From Letharia columbiana (taxonomy: Eukaryota; Ascomycota; Lecanoromycetes; Lecanorales; Parmeliaceae): 64,000 nucleotides of DNA. The translations under genes and the position numbers were made by a program. The DNA lies in assembly GCF_014066305.1 (NCBI RefSeq), contig NW_023501037.1:992501-1056500 (forward strand). The letters run 5' to 3'. Below the pieces are notes generated by a model that was not told where the DNA came from, made no database searches, and saw only the letters and a list, made by a program, of their open reading frames with translations. This document shows, in pieces, positions 10,840 through 21,189 of the stretch; the stretch's first letter is position 1, and each line of letters opens with the position of its first letter.

Positions 10840-12180
10840 AGATGCTGCTCGAAGGAATGACAGTGCAACGGTATTGCGACTTCTAGAAAAAGGTGCGGAC
10901 ATAAATTACGGCTCCGGAATAGCATACAATGCTTTAGGCGCTGCTGCTAGATATGGAGAACTGTCAATGATACACCTCTTACTGGATAATGGTGCCGATG
11001 TCAATGCTCCAGGTGGTTATTACGGCAATGCACTGCAGATAGCATCATCAGCAGGTCATGATCAAGTTGTGCAAGTATTACTAGACAGAGGGGCTGATAT
11101 CAAGTTTGATGGTAAAAATAACAACGCGTTAGGCATAGCGTCATCAAAAGGTTATGATCAAGTGGTACAGATACTGCTAGATAAGGGTGCGGATGTCAAC
11201 GCTCAAGGTGGCATCCCTGGCAAGGCGCTGCAGATAGCATCATCATAAGGCCATGATAGTTTAGTTCAAATGCTACTGGATAAGGGTGCGGACGTCAACG
11301 CTGAAGGTGGAGCATATGGCAATGCACTGCAGGCAGCATCATCAGGAGGTTATGATCAAGTGGTACAGATACTGCTAGATAAGGGTGCGGATGTCAACGC
11401 TCAAGGTGGCAAGGCGCTGCAGATAGCATCATTTGGAGGTTATGGTCAAGTGGTACAGATACTGCTAGACAAGGGTGCGAATGTCAACGCTCAAGGTGGA
11501 ACATATGGCAATGCGTTATACGAGGCATCATCACAAGGCCATGATAGTTTGGTTCAAATGCTACTGGATAAGGGTGCGGACGTCAACGCTGAAGGTGGAT
11601 ATCATGGTAACGCACTGCAGATAGCATCATTTGGAGGTTATGGTCAAGTGGTACAGATACTGCTAGACAAGGGTGCGAATGTCAACGCTCAAGGTGGAAC
11701 ATATGGCAATGCGTTACAGGCGGCATCATCACAAGGCCATGATAGTTTGGTTCAAATGCTGCTGAATAAGGGTGCGGACGTCAACGCTAAAGGTGGATAT
11801 CATGGTAACGCGCTGCAGGTAGCATCATCACAAGGCCATAATAGTTTAGTTTAAATGCTACTGGATAAGGGTGCGGACGTCAACGCTGAAGGTGGATATC
11901 ATGGTAACGCACTGCAGGCAGTATCATCACAAGGCCATAATAGTTTAGTTCAAATGCTACTGGATAAGGGTGCGGACGTCAACGCTGAAGGTGGATATCA
12001 TGGTAACGCACTGCAGGCAGCATCATCAGGAGGTTATGATCAAGTGGTACAGATACTGCTAGACAACGGTGCGGATATTAACGCTCAAGGTGGATTTTAT
12101 GGTGGCGCACGGCAGGCAGCATTATCAGGAGGTCATGATCGAATCGTGCAGATGTTGCTGGACAGAGGAGCCATTGAGAA
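10840..12180 (+). repeat. Tandem ankyrin repeats with an alternating two-unit higher-order structure
   Basis: About a dozen 33-residue (99-nt) ankyrin units. From roughly 11270 two unit types alternate: A, with GYGQVVQILLDKGANVNAQGG, and B, with GHDSLVQMLLDKGADVNAEGG. Neighbouring A-B pairs (about 204 nt, e.g. 11430-11635 and 11636-11840) are nearly identical at DNA level, and two successive B units are nearly identical around 11836-12020. One A-type unit near 11400 lacks a few residues (AQGGKALQIAS). The outer units (10840-11100) are clearly more diverged. Confidence 0.85.
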
Positions 12181-12184
12181 TTGA

Positions 12185-12537
12185 CACTTAAGTTTGGAGG
12201 CCACGGCGGTATTCTATTTACACCGTCAGAAAGGGTCTATGATCAAGTGATGCACGTTGATGGATCTGGCCAGGACTAGAATCTGCTAGCTTAATGAAGA
12301 AAATCCTTACCACGAGCCCGTTTAAGATTCTACCAAGCATTCCTATATCGCAGAAAAACATACAAGTAATAAGAGGTCAGGTCCAGCCCGGCAACACGAT
12401 GCTAGCAGCTCGTTTTCCACCACACCCGGCGTAGATTACGTAACCTTTACCAAAAAGAGTTGAGCCCGGAAAAAAGATGTGTGTTGCGCGTAGGGGAGGG
12501 AAATTTTAGTTGGGGGTTAACGAGGGATTTTAAATTT
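12185..12537. other. Intergenic, nothing recognised
   Basis: Sequence between the NLR stop codon and the homopolymer stretch. No open frame of note. Confidence 0.4.
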
Positions 12538-12607
12538 AAAAAAAAAAAAATAAAAAAAAAAAATTAAAAAAAAAATAAAAAAAAAAAAAGGAAAGAGAAA
12601 AAAAATG

Positions 12608-12641
<34 letters not shown>

Positions 12642-12719
12642 AAAAAAGAAAAAAAAAAAAGGAAAAATAAAAAAATAATTAAGGATAAAAAAAATTAAAA
12701 AAAAAAAAAAAAAAAAAAA

Positions 12720-12766
<47 letters not shown>

Positions 12767-12767
12767 G
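12538..12767. repeat. Homopolymer-like A-rich filler, probable assembly artefact
   Basis: About 230 bases of almost pure A, broken only by single T or G bases, with pure A runs longer than 30. It begins after ..taaatttaaa and ends in ..gagaaaagttttt, directly before a gene that lacks its 5' half. A run of this length and composition is unlike the rest of the window and has a twin at 43.65 kb. Confidence 0.75.
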
Positions 12768-12795
12768 TTTTTAGGCCCACCCTGGGGCCAGAAGT

Positions 12796-13660
12796 TTGGC
12801 GGAGTTTAATTGTCGCTTTTTCGCTGAAGAGGAGATTGAATACTCATCATTTTCCTACCGCATTGCTGCTGCTCGAGCCCTGAGTGGTATCATATCTGTC
12901 TCCATTGCCCCATCGTTGCAGGCACCACCGTCGTACACAGAAGCGGAGCTGGTACTGGAGAATCTAGTCCTGCATCTTCCGAAGCATATGCAAAGCTTTG
13001 TGAATATAGATGGGTCGATCAACGAAATCCTCTTTCAGACTCATATGATGATCCACGCGTAGGCATTCCATCCCATGGTTCCTCATTCAAAGCTAATAGC
13101 TTTGCAGCAGCAACATATATCTGCACAGACCGCGATCGATTCTAGCCGCCTCCGGGCTCATCCATCAAATTACTTGCGCCCCAAATGCTGCAACCTGGCA
13201 CTCAGAGTCCATTCTGTACCACACGAAGAAAACCGTGGATGCGGCCGATGAGATCTGCCAAATGATCAGCGCACCGCCTTCATTGTTTTCGCGAACGCCT
13301 TTCTTTGTCTGCGCTGTGGCTTTGCAGGCTATCGTTCATCTAAGCGCTTATGGCATAGCAGGGTGGAGTCAAAAACGGCCGCTCATGCAGCAGCAAATCC
13401 AGATGAGCATAGGAGCGCTCAAAAAGCTGAGCGAAATATGGGAAATGGCCAGCATCGTCTTGAGCCAAATAAAGTGTGTGGCAAGAGCGGTCCTTGATCC
13501 TCCACGGAACGTGAGGTCCCCGGATGACAGACGAGACACTACTTCGGCTCACCATAGCTTGGAAGAAGCCGGCATTGCAGAAACGCTTTCAGCCAACTTC
13601 GAGGATCTCGTGCAAGGGAACGATGAATCTTGGTTTAATGATTTCCTGGCCCAGAATTAG
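12796..13660 (+). CDS. Fungal-specific transcription factor domain, C-terminal half only
   Basis: Two exons, ending 13058 and starting 13111 (intron with GT donor, cagcag acceptor), join in phase to give LFQTHMMIHA|NIYLHRPRSILAASGL. This text, together with the upstream YSSFSYRIAAARALSGI and LVLHLPKHMQSFVNIDGS, is characteristic of the middle-homology region (fungal_trans domain) of Zn2Cys6 regulators. The C-terminal helix TPFFVCAVALQAIVHLSAYG is also typical. No Zn2Cys6 DNA-binding domain and no start codon are present: the frame runs back into the A-rich filler, so the gene is either cut by a bad assembly join or truly truncated. Targets are unknown; the adjacent ABCG transporter is a possible but unproven target. 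Confidence 0.7.
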
Positions 13661-14141
13661 TTGCGTGGACTCTTGCGACTCTCCCTGCCTATGATGTTGA
13701 TAAGGTCTTCCTGATTCGATACCGCTGAATAGGACCGATCCACACTCGCTTGAGGCGAATTCTAACCATTTAATACTGTATTTTGGGCGGGCTTACAATA
13801 ACAGCAAGGGGATAGGTTTCTGGTCTAAACCTATTCCGGTAGTCGGCGAGTCGGAGATTGTCGGGCACAGCGACCTACTTTACCTTAGGCGAACCTCCCG
13901 TCTATTTCAGCCGCTTTACCTTTCCAGGCAATCGCCAACTCTTCAATTCTGTTGTCTGTTGCCGTTTCCGTGGGGCATTGTTGCTTCCTCTCCTTCCACG
14001 CCTCCGCTCACCAGGACTCCCAAGTGACACATTTGCGCTAGAACGTCGCCGATATTCTGTCACCTCATGTGCTCATAAATGCGAGAACTTCTGCCAGATT
14101 CTGCAAGGTCTGCTGATACTCCCAGCACTTATCCAACAGCC
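13661..14141. promoter_or_regulatory. Upstream region of the ABC transporter
   Basis: Gene-free stretch between the transcription-factor fragment and the transporter ATG. The open frames across 13858-14298 have no recognisable domain and overlap exon 1 of the transporter in another frame, so they are shadows. It holds the promoter and 5' UTR by position; no specific site is claimed. Confidence 0.4.
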
Positions 14142-16141
14142 ATGTCCGAGTCCGAAACTTCTACCCACGACCTGGAGCGTGGTGCGGCTTCAGAATCCCT
14201 CTACAACTCGACCATCAAGAATCTCTCTTGGCACGATATCTCCGTCACGGTCAGTGACAGAAAGACAAAAGCACCTAAACAGCTGCTGGACAATGTGAAT
14301 GGTGAGCTTAAAGCTGGTAAGAAATGACCTCAAACATTCCATTGCATGCGTGCACACCTCGACTAATGAAATGAAGGAGAGATCCTTGCTCTCATGGGAC
14401 CCTCGGGCTCCGGCAAGACGACTCTCCTCAACACCCTAGCGCGCAGGAGCACCAGCTCAGGAAGCACTACCGGAACCGTTCTCACTAACGGGACGCATCT
14501 ACCCCAGTCCGCCTTTCGCGAAATAAGCTCTTATGTCGAGCAAGAAGACGCTTTAATTGGCTCCCTTACCGTCCGCGAAACTGTCGATTTCTCCGCCCGC
14601 CTCTCCCTTGCTGGCCTAGTCACTAAACGCGAACGCCTAGCCCGCGTCGATGATCTTCTCATAGCGTTCGGTCTGACTGATCAAGCTCACACCTTGATCG
14701 GTACTCCGCTGCGCAAGGGAATCAGTGGAGGACAAAAGCGCCGAGCCAGCGTTGCCGCACAAATCATCACAGAGCCAAAGATTATGTTCCTCGACGAGCC
14801 AACTAGTGGACTCGACTCCTCTGCCAGCTACGAGATCATATCCCACCTGCGCAGTGTAGGCCGACGGTATAATCTCTTGATCGTAGCGAGCATTCATCAA
14901 CCGTCCACCTCAACATTCAGGCTTTTCGATAAGTTGCTGCTGCTTTCGCAGGGGAAAACGTGTTATTTTGGACCGTTGTCAGACGTTACTCCTTACTTTG
15001 AGTCCGCCGGATTCCCGGTACCTCCACAAACCAACCCGGCCGAACACCTTCTGGACATTACGAACAGTGACTTTGCCCTTAATCGAGAACAGGCGCAGAG
15101 GGATTTGGATAGTATACACGCAACCTGGAATCAGCAGCAACACACCGTTTCTTTCACGTCGAAGGAGGGGATAGATCAACCCGCTATAGCGATACTCGAA
15201 AATCACTCCCGTCGTCCAGACATCTTCACTATAATATCAGCCCTCCTCTTGAGAATGTTTATCAAGAGCTACCGCGACGTCGTAGTCTATGGCATCCGCA
15301 TCGCCATGTACATGGGCCTCGCTATCATGATGGGCACAGTTTGGCTCCGACTTCCTACCACGCAGGACTCCATCCAACCCTTCATCAACGCAATCTTCTT
15401 TGGTTCGGCCTTCATGTCCTTTATGGCCGTAGCCTACGTCCCCGCTTTCCTCGAAGATCGCGCTACTTTCGTCAAAGACCGTGCCAACGGCCTCTATGGC
15501 GCCTTACCCTTCCTAATAGCAAATTTTATCATCGGACTTCCTTACCTCTTCCTCATAGCCGTCATCTTCTCCGTAATCGCGTACTGGCTTACCAATTTCC
15601 GCCCCAGCGGTGAGGCCTTCATGTTGTGGATCATGTGGCTCTTTTTGGACCTGTTAGCAGCCGAATCCCTTGTCGTGCTGGTATCTTCACTCTTCCCTGT
15701 TTTCGTAGTGGCGCTCGCCATCGTCGCTTTTGCGAACGGCCTCTGGATGAGTGTGGGCGGCTTCTTGGTGAGCCCGACTATTCTGAATGTCTTTTGGAAG
15801 TATGTGTTCCACTATATCGATTATCAGGTAAGCCCACCTCCATTCGCCCAACGTTCTTGTAACTATTGGCCCGCTTGCTAACCATAGTCACTGGCTACTA
15901 GACCTACGTCTTTCAAGGCATGATGGTTAACGAATTCTCTCAGCGCACCTATACGTGCGGCTCCGGCTGTCAATGCATGTACAACACCCCTCTTGCGCCG
16001 CAGTGCCAGATTGCGGGAACTGGGGTGTTGGAGACTTACGGCTACGCGACGGGCAGGACAGGAAAGTGGGTTGGTATTTTAATCGGGATTATTGTTGGAT
16101 ACAGAGTGCTAGGGTTATTGGCGTTGCATTTCCGGCAATGA
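14142..16141 (+). CDS. ABCG-type half-size ABC transporter
   Basis: Three exons (14142-14316, 14377-15827, 15902-16141) join to 621 residues with clean GT-AG introns of 60 and 74 nt. The N-terminal nucleotide-binding domain has Walker A GPSGSGKTT (formed just after the first junction), the signature GISGGQKRRASVA, Walker B IMFLDEPTSGLDSS and an H-loop in VASIHQPS. The C-terminal half has about six membrane segments, starting at SYRDVVVYGIRIAMYMGLAI. A cysteine-rich extracellular loop (TCGSGCQCMYNTPLAPQC) precedes the last helix, as in ABCG/White proteins. NBD-TMD order and length fit a half-transporter that must dimerise in the plasma or vacuolar membrane to export lipids, pigments or drugs. 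No lesion was seen. Substrate unknown. Confidence 0.92.
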
Positions 16142-17161
16142 GAACTACGTAGGTGGTTCAGCGACGGCACCAACGGTGATACGCAGAAGGGACTTGGTGG
16201 GAACAGAATTTTAAGAGGAACTTGAGGGGACATTCTCGATGTATGGCAGCCTGGAACATTAAAGTACTTGAATTAGACGCCTAGCTACGGTATGAAGCCC
16301 AAAATAGGTAGACATCGTTCATAAGCAGGGCCGCTTTAGTAAACGATATAATCGAAAGAAGTTCTTACTCCACTAAATAGGGATGTCTAGGGTTCTCACC
16401 CACAGATGCACCTTGTAGTCTTAGTGTCTTTCATACACACTACATATCTGACAGACTGATCTAGAATCACCTGCTCTTCGTCACACCGCCTCGGTGAACA
16501 AGCGACCTATAGCCAAACGCTCACCTATCTACAGTACTCACCAATATTTGTTCGTAGCAAGGAGCTGCAGCAGATACTCGTATCTACCCGGATACTTCAT
16601 ACTATGCACTCTCTATAATAATCAAAAATCACACTCTATACTCCGTGATTTTCTTTTTCTATTTATCTAATTCATTTTTGCGGATAGGCGAAGTGTAAAC
16701 ATCCGGGTAGAGTATACTCCGGGTAGATACGAGTGGCTTCCACAGTGCACCAAACGAGGCCTAGAATCGGCCAAAGACGAAATGGCGCTCAACTGGAATC
16801 TAATGCATTGGCGAACATGCAGCTCGTCCGTGAAGCGGTTCGATGGCCTCGTCTGGCGATGCTACCTCGTGATAGGATACCGTTGGTTGAATAATGGGGA
16901 AAATCGGACACACGGCATCATGTTGGGTTCAGGTAAGGCAACGGGCGCCGCGTCTAGACCACACCTGCCGCCGCTCCCCCAGCCTTGACGGTGGAGGGGC
17001 CGGTGATCCCATCGGGGATCAGGCTGGGTCCTAGTGCCTTTTATTCAGCTGACCGCTGTGCAATCATACTTTGTGTTGTCAAGTGTATGGCGTGAAAATC
17101 CATTTCTCCCATCAAACAACATTCAAGACTCAAACTTCACGCCCGTGCCAGGCTGTTCCTT
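16142..17161. other. Intergenic region containing one MITE-like element
   Basis: No convincing gene. The only structure found is the inverted-repeat element at 16576-16734. A 68-codon open frame at 16782 has no recognisable content. Confidence 0.45.
16576..16734. mobile_element. MITE-like element with 17-bp perfect terminal inverted repeats
   Basis: The left end ACTCGTATCTACCCGGA (16576-16592) is the exact reverse complement of the right end at 16718-16734. The interior is AT-rich, has no coding capacity, and contains a second copy of TCCGGGTAG close to the right end. The total length of 159 bp fits a miniature inverted-repeat element mobilised in trans. I could not see a convincing target-site duplication (left flank ..cagcagat, right flank ggcttcc..), so the element may be old or the true ends may differ slightly. 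Confidence 0.65.
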
Positions 17162-18278
17162 GTGATATTTCGAATACGATCATTCGATTGTGTGACTGTG
17201 AAAGGCAGCATGTGGCTAACGTACTGGAAAGATAAGCGAGAGGCCAGGGAGAAGGACAACGGTAAAGATGGCTGTCCTTACCCCAAATCTATTGAGTGCA
17301 TCAGGAAAGAGGATTACCCTCTTCTCGAAGGTATGCCACCAACCGTGCCGTCTGTCTGGGAGACGCTCTAATGCTGTGTCGGTCCCAGAAACCACATATC
17401 TCGACCATGCGGGAACAACGCCCTATCCAAGGTCTCTTATGAAGGAATTCGAGAGGGATATGAACTCTCAACTCTTCGGCAATCCTCACTCAAATTCCCC
17501 TTCATCAATGCTCTCGACAGACAGCGTGGAATCAGCGAGACTTCGGGCACTCAATTTCTTTAAGGCGGACCCAGAACACTTCGACTTGATCTTCGTTGCA
17601 AATGCAACGGCAGCTATCAAAACAGTGGTGGATTGCCTCTCGGACTACCGCCGCGATGAAGATGGACAAACCTTACAGGGGTCCTGGTATGGGTACCATG
17701 CCGACTCTCATACGTCTCTGGTAGGTGCCAGAGAGACTTCTAGGGCAACTGCAAGGTGCTTCGAGTCAGACGAAGAAGTGGAGAACTGGTTGCACATGAA
17801 GGAATCAAGACCTATCTCGTATCTACCAATGAACGGAGAGGCACTGGGACTGTTTGCGTATCCGGCGCAAAGCAACATGAATGGGCGACGTCTACCGCTA
17901 GACTGGCCTGCCCGATTGCGTTCAACCTCAAAACAGGGTCGGGAGGTGTACAGTCTTCTGGATGCTGCCGCTTATGTGGCAACCTCCTCATTGGATCTCA
18001 GTAATCCAGATACAGCGCCAGATTTTACGGCCTTGAGCTTCTATAAGATCTTCGGATTCCCAGATCTTGGAGCACTGATCGTCAGGAAAGCGGCAGGACA
18101 TGTTCTAAAACAGAGGCGATACTTCGGCGGTGGCACCGTCGACATGGTTGTGAACGGCAGGGTTGACGGACCCTCTGAGGACATGTGGCATGCAAATGAA
18201 AGCATGTCGCTCCATGAAATTCCCATCTGCAGCTGCGTCACGAGCAAACAAATGAGCCGAACCATATATGCGGTGTAG
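17162..18278 (+). pseudogene. MoCo-sulfurase-like class V aminotransferase, C-terminally truncated
   Basis: Exon 1 (ending 17330) and exon 2 (17389-18278) splice across a 58-nt intron to ..EDYPLLE|ETTYLDHAGTTPYP. This is the N-terminus of the NifS-like domain of molybdenum-cofactor sulfurase. Further family text is LFGNPHSNSPSS, FVANATAAIKTVV, WYGYHADSHTSLVG, LLDAAAY, the PLP lysine in SFYKIFGFPDLGALIVR, and RRYFGGGTVDMVV. The enzyme would transfer sulfur from cysteine to Mo cofactor of xanthine-dehydrogenase-class enzymes. After WHANESMSLHE the frame leaves the family and stops after 29 more residues; the rest of the aminotransferase domain and the MOSC domain are missing. Family-like text reappears on the opposite strand immediately downstream (see findings). 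The start codon is uncertain. Probably non-functional. Confidence 0.75.
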
Positions 18279-18380
18279 TCGTCCAACTTGGCACAGTCAC
18301 CCACATGTCTGGACCTCTGATATCGAGTCCTCAGGTGTTTTAGCAGCGAGGAACAGTGCAATGGGTAGAACCCTCTTGGC
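18222..18380 (-). pseudogene. Candidate inverted fragment of the MoCo-sulfurase-like gene
   Basis: On the minus strand this segment encodes GFYPLHC, then LLKHLRTRY, then YTAYMVRLICLLVTQL. That is the order expected right after the point where the plus-strand gene breaks: the family has G-T-L-P-F-H, an A-L-x-x-A-x-x-x-H helix, then H-T-x-x-L-x-x-x-L-x-x-x-L. This suggests a small local inversion of about 160 bp. Similarity was judged by eye and is modest. Downstream plus-strand sequence does not clearly resume the family. Confidence 0.4.
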
Positions 18381-18640
18381 GAAAGCGTGCAGTTGTCCCG
18401 GGCAGTACTAGCAAAACTTTCCAAGGTTGGTATTAATCCCTTGACGCTGCAAGTCGGCCGTGCCATCTGCTCGAATTTTCCTTTGGGACCGATTCAAACA
18501 ATTATTCCTTACGGCGATATCATAAGGTTCGGCCTTGAAGTCAAACACGTCGTCACCGAACCTGCAGAAACGGAGGAGGGTCTACCCCCTTGTTGCGGTA
18601 TGCGTAGCGCTGTTTTACCTCAATCTCAATTGTAGTCCAA

Positions 18641-19562
18641 TCATATACCATAGTGTTCGTAATCAAATTCCTCTAGACACATCAGCATCTCTGCCCAACC
18701 ATCTTCAGACCACAAGTGGCTCTGTTCCTCGGACTCCTTATCCTTCTGCTCCCCACCTAACCTACTATTCATGTCCTTCTCCTTCTTCTCCTCCTCCTCA
18801 CTCTTCCCCTCCAAAACCCTCCCCTCCCTCCCTCTCCACACTTCCCGTAGTCCCTTATGCGGCACCCAACACACCCTCATCCCCGCCCTCCTCCCCGCCT
18901 CAACCCCCGCCACACTATCCTCAAAAACCAAACACTCCTCCGGCCTCACCTCCCTCTCCCCAAGCCCCAAGTGAGCGTTAATCCTCCCAAGAGCCAACAA
19001 AAAAACATCCGGCATCGGTTTCTTCCTCGCCTCACTCATCGCCGCGTCATCGCCGAAGACGCGACACTCCTGGAGAAAAGCAGAGTTGATGCTGGGCAGG
19101 TGGGATATTTTTATCCTGAAGGTTTTGCTCGTGGCGGAGGAGGCGATGGCCATGTGGACTGCTGGATCGGTCTTGGAAGAGAGGCTGGAGAGAAGTTGAG
19201 GGACGCCGGGGAGCGGGGTGCAGGTCTTGAAGAGCTCGTACTGGGCACTGACTTTGGCGGTCCATTCGTCATACGTGATCGGCAATTGGGCCCAGTCGAG
19301 GAGCTGGAGCATGCCCTGGGTTTCTGCTGTCAGCTCGGATGTTCGACGAGAAGGCGGAGGTGGGGGTGAAGGATGCCTCGCGGCCTCTGCTCTGCTGCCT
19401 TGCTTTGATGCTCCATGGTAAGTCGGGCTTGCCGTACGAGTGGAGGATGTTGTTGTAGATGTCGGTGTAGATGTCTTCCGAGTTGATTAGTAGGCCGTCT
19501 ACGTCGAAAATGCAGGCGCGGACCAGTGGGAAGTTGGTATTGTTGGTTCGGATCTCAAGCAT
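18641..19562 (-). CDS. HAD-superfamily hydrolase (sugar/polyol phosphate phosphatase type)
   Basis: Two exons (19562-19377 and 19315-18641) give 286 residues. HAD motif I is ACIFDVDGLLINSED. The cap-domain text is LPWSIKARQQSRGRE|GMLQLLDWAQLPI. Motif II is the serine in MAIASSATSK, the motif III lysine lies in ARKKPMPDVFLLAL, and motif IV is CLVFEDSVAGVEAGRRAGM. These fit subfamily IA enzymes such as glycerol-3-phosphatase, 2-deoxyglucose-6-phosphatase and pseudouridine-5'-phosphatase. The only in-phase splice I can find uses a GC donor (GAG|GCATCC) and a cag acceptor, a 61-nt GC-AG intron. An acidic-lysine insertion (KSEEEEKKEKD) sits near the C-terminus. The specific substrate is unknown. 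Confidence 0.85.
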
Positions 19563-19805
19563 GGCCGATGTGAGGTGCTAAACCTTACTTATCTGCGCGA
19601 GATTTTGCACTATCTTATACATGCGAGGGAACCACTGGTTAGATGCGGCATTCATCAATGAGCCGTCCATCTAGATTTCTACTTCGGAGACTCTATGACT
19701 GAAGTCCTCCACGTTGACTGTAATGCTAGAAGCTAAGGCCTGACCCTGTCGCTACCTAGATCGATATGTTTGCCTCCTCGATAGACTACCCTTTACACTC
19801 TACTT

Positions 19806-21130
19806 TCATTCCTCCTCTTCCTCATCCTCTTCATCAGCATCCGTGCCTGCCGCCGCCTGCTCGTTCTCAAACTCCGTTCTTCCAACACTTTTCAAGTCTC
19901 GTTTGAGGTCATTGGCGCAAAACATCTTACACAACGCCGTCATCTCATCATAGACCACCTGTCGTTGGCATGACCCGGGTATGAAGATAGTATTGGCGAT
20001 ATTGAACGTCAGCGAGGAGAGGATATTGCGGGCATCCCAGTCATCTTTGGGTGGTGACACTGGAAGCCGGGATTTGTATTGCCTTATGTATGTCTGTTTG
20101 CTAAGACAGTGCCGAGGTGCCCTCCAATTGCCGGTGGCGTACTCGTTGTGACCATGGAAAGAGCAGGCATCGAACACAAATGCATCCCCCCTTCTCCGAT
20201 CTAAAGCCGTGTTGCTTCAGACTATAGACAAAAGATCATCAATTCCGGTGGGGGAGTCATCACTTACCATCCCAGCAGTCACCGTGAATTAAGGCAGGGT
20301 TTGAGAAACCGTCCCCCCGACTACAGCGGCAGAAGAAGCCGAGGAACAACTTTCTCTAGCGTGAGCCTGCACACAACGTCGAATTCAGGCCATTGAAGAA
20401 TTGGCTTTTCCAAATTCATCATATGCCCGGGGTGTCCTGTATAGAGAGCACACCATGAGTCTTCCCAAGTGTCGACCGCTTGAGCAACCCTGGCGTGACA
20501 GGTAGCAATGTGGAAGCCAAACTTTCCGGTGGGAGACACAGATTCCTTATGTAGATTGGCCAGGCCAGCTGCGAGCTTCATAGGACTTGCCGGCTGTGAT
20601 ATAATTGACGTCGAGACAGTGACAGAGACGAGAAACGAGTGTCTTCGATTTGGATGATAGGGAAACGAAAGGGTTCTGGACACCCACTAGGGAGCAATGG
20701 GCAGCAGGGAAAGGAAACTGGCGAAGACCTTTCATGCCATGTGTATGCCCAAATACACAAACCTCAAAGCACATAATTGCTTACCAACATCACGAAATTC
20801 TGCAAGGGGAAGATAGGCTTCAGGATCCTCTTGCGCATATTTTCCCCAAGCATAGGGTTCTGGCACGAAGCGAGCAGAAACAGTGTGAATCGTTTTCAGA
20901 GATTCAGATTCGCCTTCGCACATATGCTTCCCCGGGGCACCCATCGTAACAACCTGAAAGATTAGCATCAGCTGTTGCATATGCCGTCGTTGTGAGATGA
21001 TTCAACCTTGAGGAAGTAGGTTCTGTCTTCTCCGGATGGTTATTCGACGATGACTTTTGCGGTCTTGCCCCACGCCGACATGGCGTAATTCTGCGCGTGT
21101 ACGATTTTTGTTCCAGGTACAGGAAAGGCT
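19806..21130 (-). pseudogene. Fructosamine/ketosamine-3-kinase-like protein, broken
   Basis: Reading down the minus strand, family text is seen in order: VPGTKIVHAQNYAMSAWGKT; YFLK|VVTMGAPGKHMCEGE (intron 21006-20954); FVPEPYAWGKYAQEDPEAY; LANLHKESVSPTGKFGFH; EFDVVCRLTLEKVVPRLL; the catalytic-loop HGDCWDG; FDACSFHGHNEYATGNWRAPRH; and an acidic C-terminal tail. Intact relatives phosphorylate protein-bound sugars for deglycation. Lesions: TAA at 21042-21040 (in phase with YFLK), TAG directly after VVPRLLLPL (about 20322), a single-base shift just before IHGD, and a donor/acceptor pair after WDG that no longer joins in phase. Both stops read as CAA/CAG with C changed to T. The gene is very likely dead. 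Start codon not identified. Confidence 0.75.
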
Positions 21131-21189
21131 GACAATCCTTAGTATCGTCAATGCTATACTTGACAATCCAACTCGCAGGCTCTCACGCT

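Larger units (their letters stand above)
7044..12184 (+). pseudogene. NACHT-C2H2-ankyrin STAND (NLR-like) gene with two in-frame stops in the ankyrin exon
   Basis: Nine exons join in perfect phase: 7044-7310, 7386-7409, 7484-7682, 7730-8110, 8171-8752, 8806-8917, 8967-9233, 9283-9707, 9768-12184 (1,558 codons including stops). Order: an N-terminal helical domain found in fungal STAND proteins; NACHT with Walker A GIPGAG|KT split by an intron, Walker B FIGIDGLDE and the sensor VFLTSR; a helical arm ending in the PTARDYLL motif; two C2H2-like fingers (about 9883-10070); then ankyrin repeats whose last units are almost identical. Such proteins act as intracellular receptors in fungal non-self recognition and programmed cell death (family knowledge). 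TAA at 11246-11248 and TAA at 11852-11854 interrupt the same frame; sister repeats have CAA at both places. The product would be 1,245 residues with a truncated ankyrin array, which may still be functional. Confidence 0.85.

Noticed and set aside
18535..18981. 148-codon Pro/Ser-rich plus-strand frame
   Set aside because: Shadow of the HAD phosphatase exon on the other strand; composition follows from the antisense of its Glu/Lys- and Arg-rich text.
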